This document shows, piece by piece, positions 25,668 through 33,394 of a stretch of 64,000 bases of DNA. The translations under genes and the position numbers were made by a program. The first letter of the stretch is position 1. Each line of letters starts with the position of its first letter. Source of the DNA: Micromonospora sp. WMMD1155 (GTDB lineage Bacteria > Actinomycetota > Actinomycetes > Mycobacteriales > Micromonosporaceae); contig NZ_CP120742.1 of the NCBI RefSeq assembly GCF_029581275.1, forward strand, positions 3,952,001 through 4,016,000. The letters are read 5' to 3'. The notes under the pieces were generated by a model that was not told the DNA's origin, made no database searches, and saw only the letters and a program-made list of their open reading frames with translations.

Positions 25668-26714
25668 TCAGCCCTCCCGCTGCTGACGGAGGTTGCGGAT
25701 CTGGTAGATCACGACCGGGATGACCAGGATGAACAGGAAGACCGCGAGTGCGGAACCCTGCCCGTTCTGGCCGTACCGGAACGCCTGGTTGTACATCTCG
25801 CTGGCGATCACGCTGGTGTCGTAGTTGCCGTTGGTCGAGGTCCGGACGATGTCGAAGACCTTGAGCGTGGCGATCGTGAGGGTCACCACCACGACGATCA
25901 GCGCCGGCCGGATGCTCGGCATGGTGATCTGCCAGAACATCTGCCACGGGCTGACCCCGTCGAGGCGGGCGGCCTCCACGATGTCGCCGGGGATCGCCTT
26001 GATCGCGGCGGAGAGCACCACCATGGCGAAGCCGGCCTGGATCCAGACCATGATGACGATCAGCAGCAGCGTGTTCAGCGGTGATTCCAGCAGCCACTGC
26101 TTCGGCTCACCACCGAGACTGACCACGATCTGGTTGAGCAGACCGATCTGGTCGCCCTCGCCCCGGTAGGCGTAGACGAACTTCCAGATGATGCTGGCGC
26201 CGACGAAGGAGATGGCCATCGGCAGGAAGATCAGTGACTTGGCCACCGCCTCGAACCGGGCCTTGTCCACCATCACGGCGTAGAGCAGGCCGAACCCGGT
26301 CGCGACCAGCGGGACCAGGAGCACCCAGACCAGGGTGTTGATCAAGACTCGGACGATCGAGTCGTCGGAGAACATCCAGCCGTAGTTGCGCAGCCCCACC
26401 CAGTTGGTGCTGCTCCCGTCCATCAGAGAGAGCAGCATCGTGCGGATGGCCGGCACGACCAGGCCGATGAGGAGCAACAACAGCGTCGGCAGCAGGAAGA
26501 ACAGGGCGAAGAGGCCCTCCCGCGGCTTGGTCCGGCGGGGGAGCGGAGCCCCACTCGCCGAGGCGGCGACGAGTTGCGCCTCCCGTCTCCGGGCGAACCA
26601 GGCCGGCACCACGTCGAGCAGCAGGAGCAGACCGCCCACCACCACCACGAAGGCGACCAGCCCGTACATCAGCATGAGGAGCTTCGGCTGCTCATCGGCG
26701 AAGTCGAACCCCAT
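25668..26714 (-). CDS. Carbohydrate ABC transporter permease (MalF/AglF type)
   Basis: A 348-residue membrane permease. An N-terminal helix (about 10-35) and a basic linker with FARRREAQL precede the usual six helices. The EAA loop EAARLDGVSPWQMFWQIT lies near 255. It pairs with the MalG-type permease encoded immediately downstream to form the membrane channel. The ATG at 26714 follows GGGAGG; a longer in-frame start at 26735 is unlikely. The gene lies 70 bases after the binding-protein gene in the same operon. Confidence 0.93.
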   Translation of the reverse strand: MGFDFADEQPKLLMLMYGLVAFVVVVGGLLLLLDVVPAWFARRREAQLVAASASGAPLPRRTKPREGLFALFFLLPTLLLLLIGLVVPAIRTMLLSLMDGSSTNWVGLRNYGWMFSDDSIVRVLINTLVWVLLVPLVATGFGLLYAVMVDKARFEAVAKSLIFLPMAISFVGASIIWKFVYAYRGEGDQIGLLNQIVVSLGGEPKQWLLESPLNTLLLIVIMVWIQAGFAMVVLSAAIKAIPGDIVEAARLDGVSPWQMFWQITMPSIRPALIVVVVTLTIATLKVFDIVRTSTNGNYDTSVIASEMYNQAFRYGQNGQGSALAVFLFILVIPVVIYQIRNLRQQREG

Positions 26715-26784
26715 CAACCCTCCCTCTCGGGTCAACCTCGGCCGGTGGCCCGGCCCGCGAACGCGGGCCGGGCCACCGCCGGGA

Positions 26785-28131
26785 TCACTTAGGCCAGCTG
26801 CTCTCGATGCCCTGGAGCACCGGGCCGGTCTGCTTGCCGTTCAGCCAGTCGACCATGCCCTTCCAGAACGTTCCCGCGCCGACGGCGGCCGGCATGAGGT
26901 CCGATCCGTCGAAGCGGAAGGTGCCGGTCTTGTCCTGCAGGATCTGGACGGAGAGCTTGTCGATCGGGCTGGCCACGTTGGCGATGTCCAGCTTGTTGTT
27001 CGCCGTGACCCAGTTGCCGAGCTTCGCCCGGCTGTTCACGTACTCCGCGGAGGCGAGGTAGGTCTGCACCGCCTGGACCTCGGGACGGTCGGCGTACGCG
27101 ACGACGAACTCGCCGGCGCCCAGCACCGGCTTGCCCTTGGCCGGGTCGATGGCCGGGAAGTAGAAGGCGAACGCGTCGCCGTCCGCGGCCACCTTGGTGC
27201 CCTCGGGGAACTGGTTGGCGTAGAACGACGCCTGCCGGTGCATCGCGCACTTGCCGTTGGTCACCGGCACGCCCGCCTCCTGGAAGGAGGTGGTGGTGAT
27301 GCTCTTGACGCCGCCGAAGCCGCCGTTGACGTACTTCTCGTTCTTGAGGATGCTGCCGGCGCGGTCGACCGCGTCGACGATCTTCGGGTCGTTGAACGGG
27401 ATGCCGTGCGTGGTCCACTGGTCGTAGACCTCGGGGCCCTGCGTCCGCAGGATGACGTCCTCGATCCAGTCGGTGGCCGGCCAGCCGGTGGCGTCACCGG
27501 ACTCGACGCCCACGCACCACGGCTTCATGCCGCTCGCGGCGATCGTGTCGCTCAGGGCGATGAGCTGATCCCAGGTGGTCGGGACCTCCCAGCCCTTCTC
27601 CTTGAACGTCTTCGGCGAGTACCAGACGAAGGACTTCACGTTGGCACCGAGGGGCACGCCGTAGAGCGTCCCGTTCACGGTGCCGTACTTCAGCCAGTCG
27701 GCCGGCATGTTCTGCTCGGCGAGGGCCTTGGTGTCGGCGCTCAGGGACTTCAGCTTGCCGGCGTCCGCGAACCGCTTCACGAGGCCGGGCTGCGGCACGA
27801 AAGCGATGTCGGGGGCGTTGCCACCGTCGACCCGGACGGGGAGCTGCGCTTCGAACTCGCCGCTGCCCTCGTACGCGATCTCGATGCCGGTGCAGTCGGT
27901 GAACTGCGACCAGGAACGCTCCAGCAGGTCGGCCTCGGCGTCACGGATGGACGCGTAGATCGAGACCTTCTTGCCGTCGTGACCCTCGTACTTCTCGTAT
28001 GCCGCGCACTCCGCGGAGCCCGCGTTGCTGCTCTTCTTGTCGTCGCCGGTGCCGCAGGCGGTGGCGCTGAACGCCAGCCCGAGTACGCCGGCGATCACGA
28101 AGGCCTGGCGTGGTCTGGTGAAGACCGCCAT
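26785..28131 (-). CDS. Extracellular solute-binding lipoprotein of the sugar ABC transporter
   Basis: A 448-residue binding protein. A lipoprotein signal peptide ends at lipobox SATAC (Cys about 26). The mature part is a type 1 family binding fold with EIAYEGSGEF, DGGNAPDIAFVPQPGLV and later WPATDWIEDV. The sequence style fits alpha-glucoside (AglE-like) binding proteins; the exact sugar is inference. GGAAGGAGG precedes the ATG. It is the first and probably most highly expressed gene of the operon binding protein-permease-permease-LacI-GH13. A LacI operator lies about 70 bases upstream. Confidence 0.93.
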   Translation of the reverse strand: MAVFTRPRQAFVIAGVLGLAFSATACGTGDDKKSSNAGSAECAAYEKYEGHDGKKVSIYASIRDAEADLLERSWSQFTDCTGIEIAYEGSGEFEAQLPVRVDGGNAPDIAFVPQPGLVKRFADAGKLKSLSADTKALAEQNMPADWLKYGTVNGTLYGVPLGANVKSFVWYSPKTFKEKGWEVPTTWDQLIALSDTIAASGMKPWCVGVESGDATGWPATDWIEDVILRTQGPEVYDQWTTHGIPFNDPKIVDAVDRAGSILKNEKYVNGGFGGVKSITTTSFQEAGVPVTNGKCAMHRQASFYANQFPEGTKVAADGDAFAFYFPAIDPAKGKPVLGAGEFVVAYADRPEVQAVQTYLASAEYVNSRAKLGNWVTANNKLDIANVASPIDKLSVQILQDKTGTFRFDGSDLMPAAVGAGTFWKGMVDWLNGKQTGPVLQGIESSWPK

Positions 28132-28201
28132 GCCGTCCTCCTTCCTAGCCGGCGCGGTCTTTGCAGGTGACCCTCGCCGGTCCGATTGGCCGTGCCACAC
28201 A

Positions 28202-28215
28202 TGTAAGCGCTTGCA
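28202..28215. promoter_or_regulatory. LacI-type operator upstream of the sugar uptake operon
   Basis: TGTAAGCGCTTGCA is a near-perfect palindrome around a central CG, matching the classical LacI/GalR operator form. It lies 71 bases before the ATG of the binding-protein gene, where it would block transcription of the operon. The LacI gene at 23584-24630 is the obvious partner. Confidence 0.85.
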
Positions 28216-28382
28216 TCCGGCGCGGTCCACCCCCAGTCAGACACGAGCGAGTAACAATCCGGAAACCTGCGGGCTGCCTGGTGGGCGCAGTTGCGGCCGG
28301 AATCCCGACCTCTTTCGAAGATTGACGATATCTGTCAGGCTGTAGCCACCTCATCGAAGGTTTTCGACATAGGAGGAGCTGT

Positions 28383-29156
28383 ATGCGAAAGCGGTGGATC
28401 GGCCTGCTGGTGACGGGTCTGCTCGTCGGGGGCGTGTTGACGCCGGCGAGCCCGGCGCTGGCCGCACCGACCTTCAAGGTGCCCTTCCCGTGCGGTCAGT
28501 CCTGGTCCGGGCAGACCCGGACGGGCCACAGCCCGGCGAACGCCATCGACTTCAACCGCACCGACGACCTCGGCGACCCGGTCGTGGCCAGCGCCCCCGG
28601 CACCGTCGACCGGGTGACCGACCTGGGCGGCACCAGCTACGGCAAATATGTCCGAATCAACCACGGGGGCGGTTACAGCACGTACTACGCCCACCTGAAC
28701 GGCTTCAACGTCTCGGTCGGCCAGACCGTCGGGTACGGCAAGGTGCTCGGCTGGGTCGGGAGCACCGGTGGCTCGACCGGCCCGCACCTGCACTACGAGC
28801 AGCGCCTCAACGGCGGCGACATCCAGGCGCGCTTCAACGGCACCCTCGCCCTCTACTGGGGCACCAAGACCTACACCAGCGACAACGGGTGCTCCTCGGG
28901 CAGCGGCAACGGCACCGTCGACACCAGCGGCACCCCGCTGACCGTCCGCTCCGGCCCCGGCACCGGGTACGCCTCGGTGGGCACCGTCGCCGACGGCACC
29001 CGGGTGACGATCGCCTGCCAGACCAGTGGCACCACGGTCACCGGCACGTACGGCACCAGCTCGATCTGGGACCGGATCGGCTCCGGCAGGTACATCGCCG
29101 ACGCCTACGTGTACACCGGGCACGACGGCTACATCCCGGGCGTACCCCGCTGCTGA
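28383..29156 (+). CDS. Secreted M23-family metallopeptidase with C-terminal SH3-like domain
   Basis: A 257-residue secreted protein. The signal peptide ends at SPALAA (about 28). The M23 peptidase domain (about 30-165) has the metal-ligand regions GHSPANAIDFNR and GPHLHYEQ, and GDPVVASAPGTV typical of lysostaphin-type enzymes. From about 175 an SH3-like module follows (LTVRSGPGTGYASVGTVADG). Such enzymes cut cell-wall peptides. AGGAGG stands before the ATG. The upstream region has TTGACG at 28323-28328 as a possible -35. The gene is divergent from the alpha-glucoside operon and not obviously linked to it. Confidence 0.93.
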   Translation: MRKRWIGLLVTGLLVGGVLTPASPALAAPTFKVPFPCGQSWSGQTRTGHSPANAIDFNRTDDLGDPVVASAPGTVDRVTDLGGTSYGKYVRINHGGGYSTYYAHLNGFNVSVGQTVGYGKVLGWVGSTGGSTGPHLHYEQRLNGGDIQARFNGTLALYWGTKTYTSDNGCSSGSGNGTVDTSGTPLTVRSGPGTGYASVGTVADGTRVTIACQTSGTTVTGTYGTSSIWDRIGSGRYIADAYVYTGHDGYIPGVPRC

Positions 29157-29210
29157 CCGCGACCGGACGACGGTCTCCGGCGGGCGGACCGCCCGTCGGA
29201 GACCCCCGGA

Positions 29211-29705
29211 TCAGGAGTTGAGTCGCCAGATCGACAGGTTCAGCGCGGCGGCGAAGGTGACCCAGGCCCAGTACGGCAGGAGCAGCGCGGCCGCGACCCG
29301 GGACACCCGGGCGAACAGCGCCACGGTGAGGCCGATCGCCGACCACATCACCACGATCTCGGCGAACGCCAGCCCGTACCGCCCCGCACCGAAGAACAGC
29401 GGGGTCCAGGCGGCGTTGAGCACCAGTTGGGCGGTCCACGCCCAGAGCGCCGGGGAGAAGCCGACCCGCCGCCACACCAGCCAACCGGCCACCGCGATCA
29501 GGGCGTACAGCAGCGACCAGACCGGGCCGAACAGCCACGAGGGCGGCGCCCACTCGGGCTGCCGCAGGCTCGCGTACTCGTCGGTGGTGCCCTGCACGCC
29601 CAGCCCGCCGATGGCAGCGGCGACGAAGACGGCCGCCGCGAAGCCGACGAGGGCCCACCACTGTCGCCGCCCGGAGGTCGTCGGAGCGTCCTGAGATGTC
29701 TCCAT
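29211..29705 (-). CDS. TspO/MBR family membrane protein
   Basis: A 164-residue protein with five membrane helices, the family architecture. Conserved elements are QPEWAPPSWLFGPVW (first loop and helix 2), LNAAWTPLFFG (helix 3) and the late YWAWVTFAAALN. TspO proteins bind tetrapyrroles and are linked to oxidative stress. The ATG at 29705 is preferred; a TTG at 29711 also fits. The region upstream carries an 18-bp tandem repeat at 29831-29866. Confidence 0.92.
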   Translation of the reverse strand: METSQDAPTTSGRRQWWALVGFAAAVFVAAAIGGLGVQGTTDEYASLRQPEWAPPSWLFGPVWSLLYALIAVAGWLVWRRVGFSPALWAWTAQLVLNAAWTPLFFGAGRYGLAFAEIVVMWSAIGLTVALFARVSRVAAALLLPYWAWVTFAAALNLSIWRLNS

Positions 29706-29830
29706 AATCAAGATGTTTCCGTGTGGGGCCGGCTCAAACCGCCCGGAAAAGAAGGCGCCGGGATCGCCGCAATCGGTGCTCCTGTCGGGAGGACGGAGCT
29801 CCGGTCGCGGCGACCCCGGCGGGTCCCGGT

Positions 29831-29866
29831 GTTATGACGTGCGCGCGTGTTACGACGTGTGCGCGT
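29831..29866. repeat. 18-bp tandem direct repeat
   Basis: GTTATGACGTGCGCGCGT (29831-29848) is followed directly by GTTACGACGTGTGCGCGT (29849-29866), with two mismatches. It lies between tspO and the end of the 47-residue gene, about 125 bases upstream of tspO. It could be a paired regulator site or a chance duplication. Confidence 0.6.
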
Positions 29867-30009
29867 CAATTGAAGATGCTGACACCACCCGGGCCGACCA
29901 ACAGCCCGACAACGATGAGGACGATGCCCCACAGGATCTGCCGGCGGAACAGCGCGAGGATGCCGGCGACCACGAGGATGACTGCGAGAATCCAGAGAAT
30001 CAGCTCCAT
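29866..30009 (-). CDS. 47-residue membrane protein with GPGG motif
   Basis: A very small protein. Two hydrophobic segments (about 2-20 and 25-40) are separated by FRRQ, and the C-terminus is GPGGVSIFN. I recall similar short proteins ending in GPGG in actinomycetes, but their function is unknown. The ATG overlaps the end of the metallophosphoesterase gene by ten bases, and AGAGG before it lies inside that gene, so translation is probably coupled. Confidence 0.75.
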   Translation of the reverse strand: MELILWILAVILVVAGILALFRRQILWGIVLIVVGLLVGPGGVSIFN

Positions 30010-30776
30010 GACCTCTGACTACCCGACTGGCCGATCGGGGAAACCTGGTCCGTGTCGAGTTGATCGCCGACGTGGAAGACGCTGTACGCCTGCTTGATCA
30101 CCGGGTGCGCGACGTTGCGCACGCGTACCCCACCGGGGGTCGTGCCGCGCTCGGTCCCGGCGTGCGCGTGCCCGTGCAGCGCCAGGGCCGTGGGGGCCGA
30201 GTCGATCGCCTGCCCCAACTGGTACGACCCCAGGAACGGGTAGATCTCCAGCGGTTCGCCGGCCAACGTGTCCGGTACCGGTGAGTAGTGCGTGAGGGCG
30301 ACGAGCATGTCGCACTCCAGCGAACGGAGCGCCGCACCGAGGCTCTCGGCGCTCTCGTTGGTGGTCCGGACGAACGCCTTCATCTCCGGCTCGCCGAAGT
30401 CGCTCGCGCACCGCCCGGCGAACCCGCCACCGAAGCCCTTCACACCGGCGATGCCGAGCCGGCCGCCCGCGCAGTCCAGCACGACGCCGTTGCCCTCCAG
30501 GACGGTGATGCCCGCGTCCTCCAGCACCTTGACCACCTGTGGCACCTGGTCACACTGGTGGTCGTGGTTGCCGAGCACGGTCACGACCGGCACGGCCAGG
30601 CCACCGAACTCCTCCGCCACGCAGCGCGCCTCGGCCTCGGTGCCGTGCCGGGTCAGGTCACCGGCCAGCAGCAACACGTCGGCGCAGTCCGGTAGCTCCT
30701 CCAGCGCGGGGCGGAACCGACCGACCACGTCCTCGTCCAGATGTACGTCGCCCACGGCGGCGATCCGGATCACCAT
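30000..30776 (-). CDS. Metallophosphoesterase
   Basis: A 258-residue calcineurin-like phosphoesterase. All metal-site motifs are present: GDVHLD (Asp10, His12), LAGDLTRHG (about 38), GNHDHQ (about 69), LTHYSP (about 162) and GHAHAG (about 201). No signal peptide is visible, so it acts in the cytosol. The substrate cannot be inferred. Ten bases of overlap join it to the 47-residue membrane gene. The BON-domain gene lies 10 bases upstream on the same strand, which suggests one operon of four genes (31643 to 29866). Confidence 0.92.
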   Translation of the reverse strand: MVIRIAAVGDVHLDEDVVGRFRPALEELPDCADVLLLAGDLTRHGTEAEARCVAEEFGGLAVPVVTVLGNHDHQCDQVPQVVKVLEDAGITVLEGNGVVLDCAGGRLGIAGVKGFGGGFAGRCASDFGEPEMKAFVRTTNESAESLGAALRSLECDMLVALTHYSPVPDTLAGEPLEIYPFLGSYQLGQAIDSAPTALALHGHAHAGTERGTTPGGVRVRNVAHPVIKQAYSVFHVGDQLDTDQVSPIGQSGSQRSWS

Positions 30777-30786
30777 GGAACCTCCC

Positions 30787-31062
30787 TCAGGGCAGTTGCT
30801 CGATCTCCGTGGGCGCCTGGGCGCGGATCACTCCGATGTCACTGGTGACCGGCACGTCCGGGAAGCGCTCGGACACCCGGCGCAGGATCTCCTCCCGCCG
30901 GTGCGTGCTCTCCACCTCGCCGTAGAGCACGATGGCGCGTTCCCGCCGGACGACGGTGATCCCCTGCTCGGCGACGGAGGGGTCCTCGGCGAGGAGCCGT
31001 TGGATCTCCGCTTCGACGTACTCGTCGGGCGGCCCGGCGTCGATGTCGCGTTGGTGGGTCAC
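30787..31062 (-). CDS. Small BON-domain-like protein
   Basis: A 91-residue protein without signal peptide. The region about 12-85 has the strand-helix pattern of a BON domain (EAEIQRLLAEDPSVAEQGI, VLYGEVESTHRREEIL, ERFPDVPVTSDIGV), with the conserved Gly of the first hairpin. BON domains usually bind lipids or mediate association with membranes. The GTG start overlaps the upstream stop codon as GTGA, so it is coupled to the nucleotidyltransferase gene. The assignment is by pattern only. Confidence 0.75.
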   Translation of the reverse strand: MTHQRDIDAGPPDEYVEAEIQRLLAEDPSVAEQGITVVRRERAIVLYGEVESTHRREEILRRVSERFPDVPVTSDIGVIRAQAPTEIEQLP

Positions 31063-31643
31063 GATGTCCCCTCTCCGGTCGGGCTGCCGGTGGCCGGCAC
31101 CACCTCCAGCCGGTCCAGCAGCACCAGGAACGCCTCCGCGTACGGCGAGTGCTGCGTCTCCTTGCGTACCCGTTCCCAGTCGATCTGTTCCCGCAGCGAT
31201 CGGGCCAACGGCAGGCCGCGGGCGAAGTCGCAGTAGTGCTGGGAGAAGCTGAGCAGCTTGTGCACCATCAGCTGGGTGGCGGACAGCACCGGCATGTGGA
31301 TCGCGTCCACCGGCCGGACGACCGTCTCGGCGAACGTCTCCTCCGTCACCGGCGTCTCGATCGGGCGGTGGATCAGGTCCACCATCCGGTCGTCGTCGAA
31401 GACCTTCACCAGCCAGTCCTCCGGCGGACGCTCGGCCACGAACCCGGCGGCGACCAACGCCTCCAGGGCCTGCTCCACGTCGGCCTCCCGGATCAGGAAG
31501 TCGACGTCGTGGTCGCTGGAGTGGCCCCCGTGGGCGTAGACGGCGAAGCTGCCGCCCAGGGCGAACGGGATCTCGGACTGCTTGAGCACGGCGGCGACCT
31601 TCTTCAGGGTGTGCACCAGACTCTCGTCCCCGCGCTCAGCCAT
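31059..31643 (-). CDS. Nucleotidyltransferase-fold protein
   Basis: A 194-residue protein with the nucleotidyltransferase signature GGSFAVYAHG (about 30-39) followed by SDHDVDFLI (about 42-50), which supplies the two acidic metal ligands. A third acid may be Asp in MVDLIHRP (about 87). The rest is helical. Families with this layout include antitoxin-like and tRNA or antibiotic-modifying enzymes; none can be named. GGGAGAA precedes the ATG. The gene is the first of a short reverse operon with the BON-like and phosphoesterase genes. Confidence 0.82.
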   Translation of the reverse strand: MAERGDESLVHTLKKVAAVLKQSEIPFALGGSFAVYAHGGHSSDHDVDFLIREADVEQALEALVAAGFVAERPPEDWLVKVFDDDRMVDLIHRPIETPVTEETFAETVVRPVDAIHMPVLSATQLMVHKLLSFSQHYCDFARGLPLARSLREQIDWERVRKETQHSPYAEAFLVLLDRLEVVPATGSPTGEGTS

Positions 31644-31794
31644 CTGGTTCTCCCGTCTTCGTATCGGTGGACCGGCGGTTGGATTTCGAACTCCGGTACC
31701 CGGCATTCCGGTCGGCCACACCTGCTGTCGTCGCGGTCGGGCGTCAACAGGGATGAACCTCCACAAACCACGCGGAGGAGGTGCGTGGGTCGGA

Positions 31795-31800
31795 TAACCT
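31795..31800 (+). promoter_or_regulatory. -10 element of a leaderless transcript
   Basis: TAACCT stands exactly seven bases before the GTG at 31808, so transcription should begin at or within a base of the start codon. No convincing -35 is seen. This spacing recurs at several other genes in the window. Confidence 0.5.
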
Positions 31801-31807
31801 GTGGAAG

Positions 31808-32494
31808 GTGGCCAGATCAACGGGGATGCGTCGACGCAAGGCCCGGTTGCGCACCGTCGCCCTGATCGGCATCGACGGCTCCGGCAAGACCACCCAGGCG
31901 CACCGGCTGGCCGACGCTTTGACCGCGGCCGGCCGCCCGGCGAAGTACCGCCGCAACGCCAGCGGCAGGCGTTGGCTCGCCCGTCTCGCCCACCGGCTCG
32001 GACGCCCGGACGCCCAGCGGCTCGTCGGGCGGGACGGGGTCCTGGCGGTGGAGTCCGTGCTGCGCTGGCTCGCCATCGCCGTAGCTCTGATCAGTTGCCT
32101 GCTCACCGGCCGGACAGCGGTGATGGACCGCTACTCGGCCTGTCAGTACGCGAGCATCCGCGCGAACGGCGGGCAACGCTGGGAGCGGCTGGCGCGGGCC
32201 GGTTACCGGCTCTTCCCGACGCCGCAGGTGACCTTCCTGCTCTCCGTGGACCCGGCGGAGGCGTACCGGCGGATCGAGGAACGCGGCACCGACCACGAGA
32301 CGATGGGCTGGCTGACCGCCGCCGACACCGCCTACCGGACGCTCCCCGAATACCCCACCTTCGTGTTGGTGGACGCGGGCCGCCCGGCCGAGGAGGTGAG
32401 CGAGCAGATCCAGGCGCACCTGGAGACCTGGCTGCCGTCGTCCTCCACCGAGCCCCGGGACGCGGGCCCGTTGGCGGCTCAGGCCCGCCCGTAG
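31808..32494 (+). CDS. Thymidylate-kinase-like P-loop kinase
   Basis: A 228-residue P-loop protein. The Walker A GIDGSGKTTQ is at about 21-30, and the DRY-type motif VMDRYSACQY (about 112) and lid region RRIEERGTDHE resemble thymidylate kinases. It differs from housekeeping Tmk in its basic N-terminus and hydrophobic segment LAIAVALISCLL, so the substrate may not be dTMP. GTG at 31808 fits a leaderless start; GTG at 31781 and ATG at 31826 are alternatives. Its 3' end overlaps the convergent SDR gene by 16 bases. Confidence 0.85.
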   Translation: MARSTGMRRRKARLRTVALIGIDGSGKTTQAHRLADALTAAGRPAKYRRNASGRRWLARLAHRLGRPDAQRLVGRDGVLAVESVLRWLAIAVALISCLLTGRTAVMDRYSACQYASIRANGGQRWERLARAGYRLFPTPQVTFLLSVDPAEAYRRIEERGTDHETMGWLTAADTAYRTLPEYPTFVLVDAGRPAEEVSEQIQAHLETWLPSSSTEPRDAGPLAAQARP

Positions 32495-33168
32495 ACCGGC
32501 ACGGTGGCGCCGCTCGTCGGAGCGGAGTCCGCCGAGGCGAGGAAGCGGATCACCGGGGCGATCTCCGCCGGGGTCACCCAGCGCGAGTGGTCGGCATCCG
32601 GCTGGGCGGCCCGGTTGGCCGGGGTGTCGATGACGCTGGGCAGCACGGTGTTGCAGCGCACCCCACGGTGCCGGTACTCCACCGCCACCGTGTTGGCGAA
32701 GGCCAGCACCGCCGCCTTGGCCGTCGCGTAGCCGGCCGCGCCGGCGAACGGGGCGACCGCCGCCCGCGCCGAGACGCAGACCACCGCGCCGTCACCGGCC
32801 GACATCAGGTGGGGTAGCGCGGCCTGGGTGACCAGGTAGGTCGGCCGCAGGTTGACGGCGAGCATCCGCTCGAAGTCCTCGACCGGCGTCTCGTGCACCA
32901 GGCCACCGCTGGCGTACCCGCCGACCAGGTTGACCACGGCCCGCAGTGGCGCCGCCGGTTCGCCGGCGGCGACCTCGACCGCCCGCGCGACGTCCGCCGG
33001 ATCGCTCAGGTCCGCGACGAGTCGGACCACGTCCGCCGCCGGCTCCGATCCGGGCCGGGCCTTCCGCTCGGGTACGACCACCCGCCAGCCCGCCTCGACG
33101 AACGCGGAGACGACCGCCCCACCGAGCCCGCCGCTTCCGCCGGTAACCAGAACACTCCGCCCCACCAT
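32479..33168 (-). CDS. SDR family oxidoreductase
   Basis: A 229-residue classical short-chain dehydrogenase. It has the NAD(P) motif TGGSGGLG (9-16), NLVGGYASGG (NNAG-like region, about 82), a Ser strand VCVSARAAV and the catalytic YATAKAAV (Tyr about 148, Lys 152). The PSVIDTPANR segment before the C-terminus is typical. The substrate is unknown. The ATG at 33168 is preceded by a G-run. It ends inside the convergent kinase gene (16-base tail overlap). Confidence 0.92.
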   Translation of the reverse strand: MVGRSVLVTGGSGGLGGAVVSAFVEAGWRVVVPERKARPGSEPAADVVRLVADLSDPADVARAVEVAAGEPAAPLRAVVNLVGGYASGGLVHETPVEDFERMLAVNLRPTYLVTQAALPHLMSAGDGAVVCVSARAAVAPFAGAAGYATAKAAVLAFANTVAVEYRHRGVRCNTVLPSVIDTPANRAAQPDADHSRWVTPAEIAPVIRFLASADSAPTSGATVPVYGRA

Positions 33169-33275
33169 GCCCCCCACGCTAAACCCCACCCCCGCGCCCC
33201 TCCCCGCCCCCGCCCCTGCCCCGCCCCCGCCCCACGCCCCCCGCCCCACGCCCCCCGCCTCCCGCCTCCCGCCCC

Positions 33276-33337
33276 CGTTGATCATGACGTTGTCGCCATG
33301 ACACGCCGACCTGAGTGGTGACAACGTCATGATCACG
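33276..33337. repeat. Palindromic intergenic element, copy 1
   Basis: The arms TGATCATGACGTTGTC (starting at 33279) and its complement (ending near 33335) form a stem of at least 16 bp plus extensions. The loop holds CATGACACGCCG, the complement of CGGCGTGTCATG. A 95-base C-rich tract (33181-33275) precedes it. The element lies between the divergent SDR and epimerase genes. Two similar elements occur at 47987 and 50494. Confidence 0.85.
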
Positions 33338-33394
33338 GTCTGCCGTGGGCAGATTGGTTGGGATCTTGGGCGGTCGGGGGCGCAGGATCGGCGG

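Noticed and set aside
26386-28170. Plus-strand frame of 594 codons opposite the sugar permease and binding-protein genes
   Set aside because: Antisense shadow; no motif, and composition is that of a shifted codon frame.
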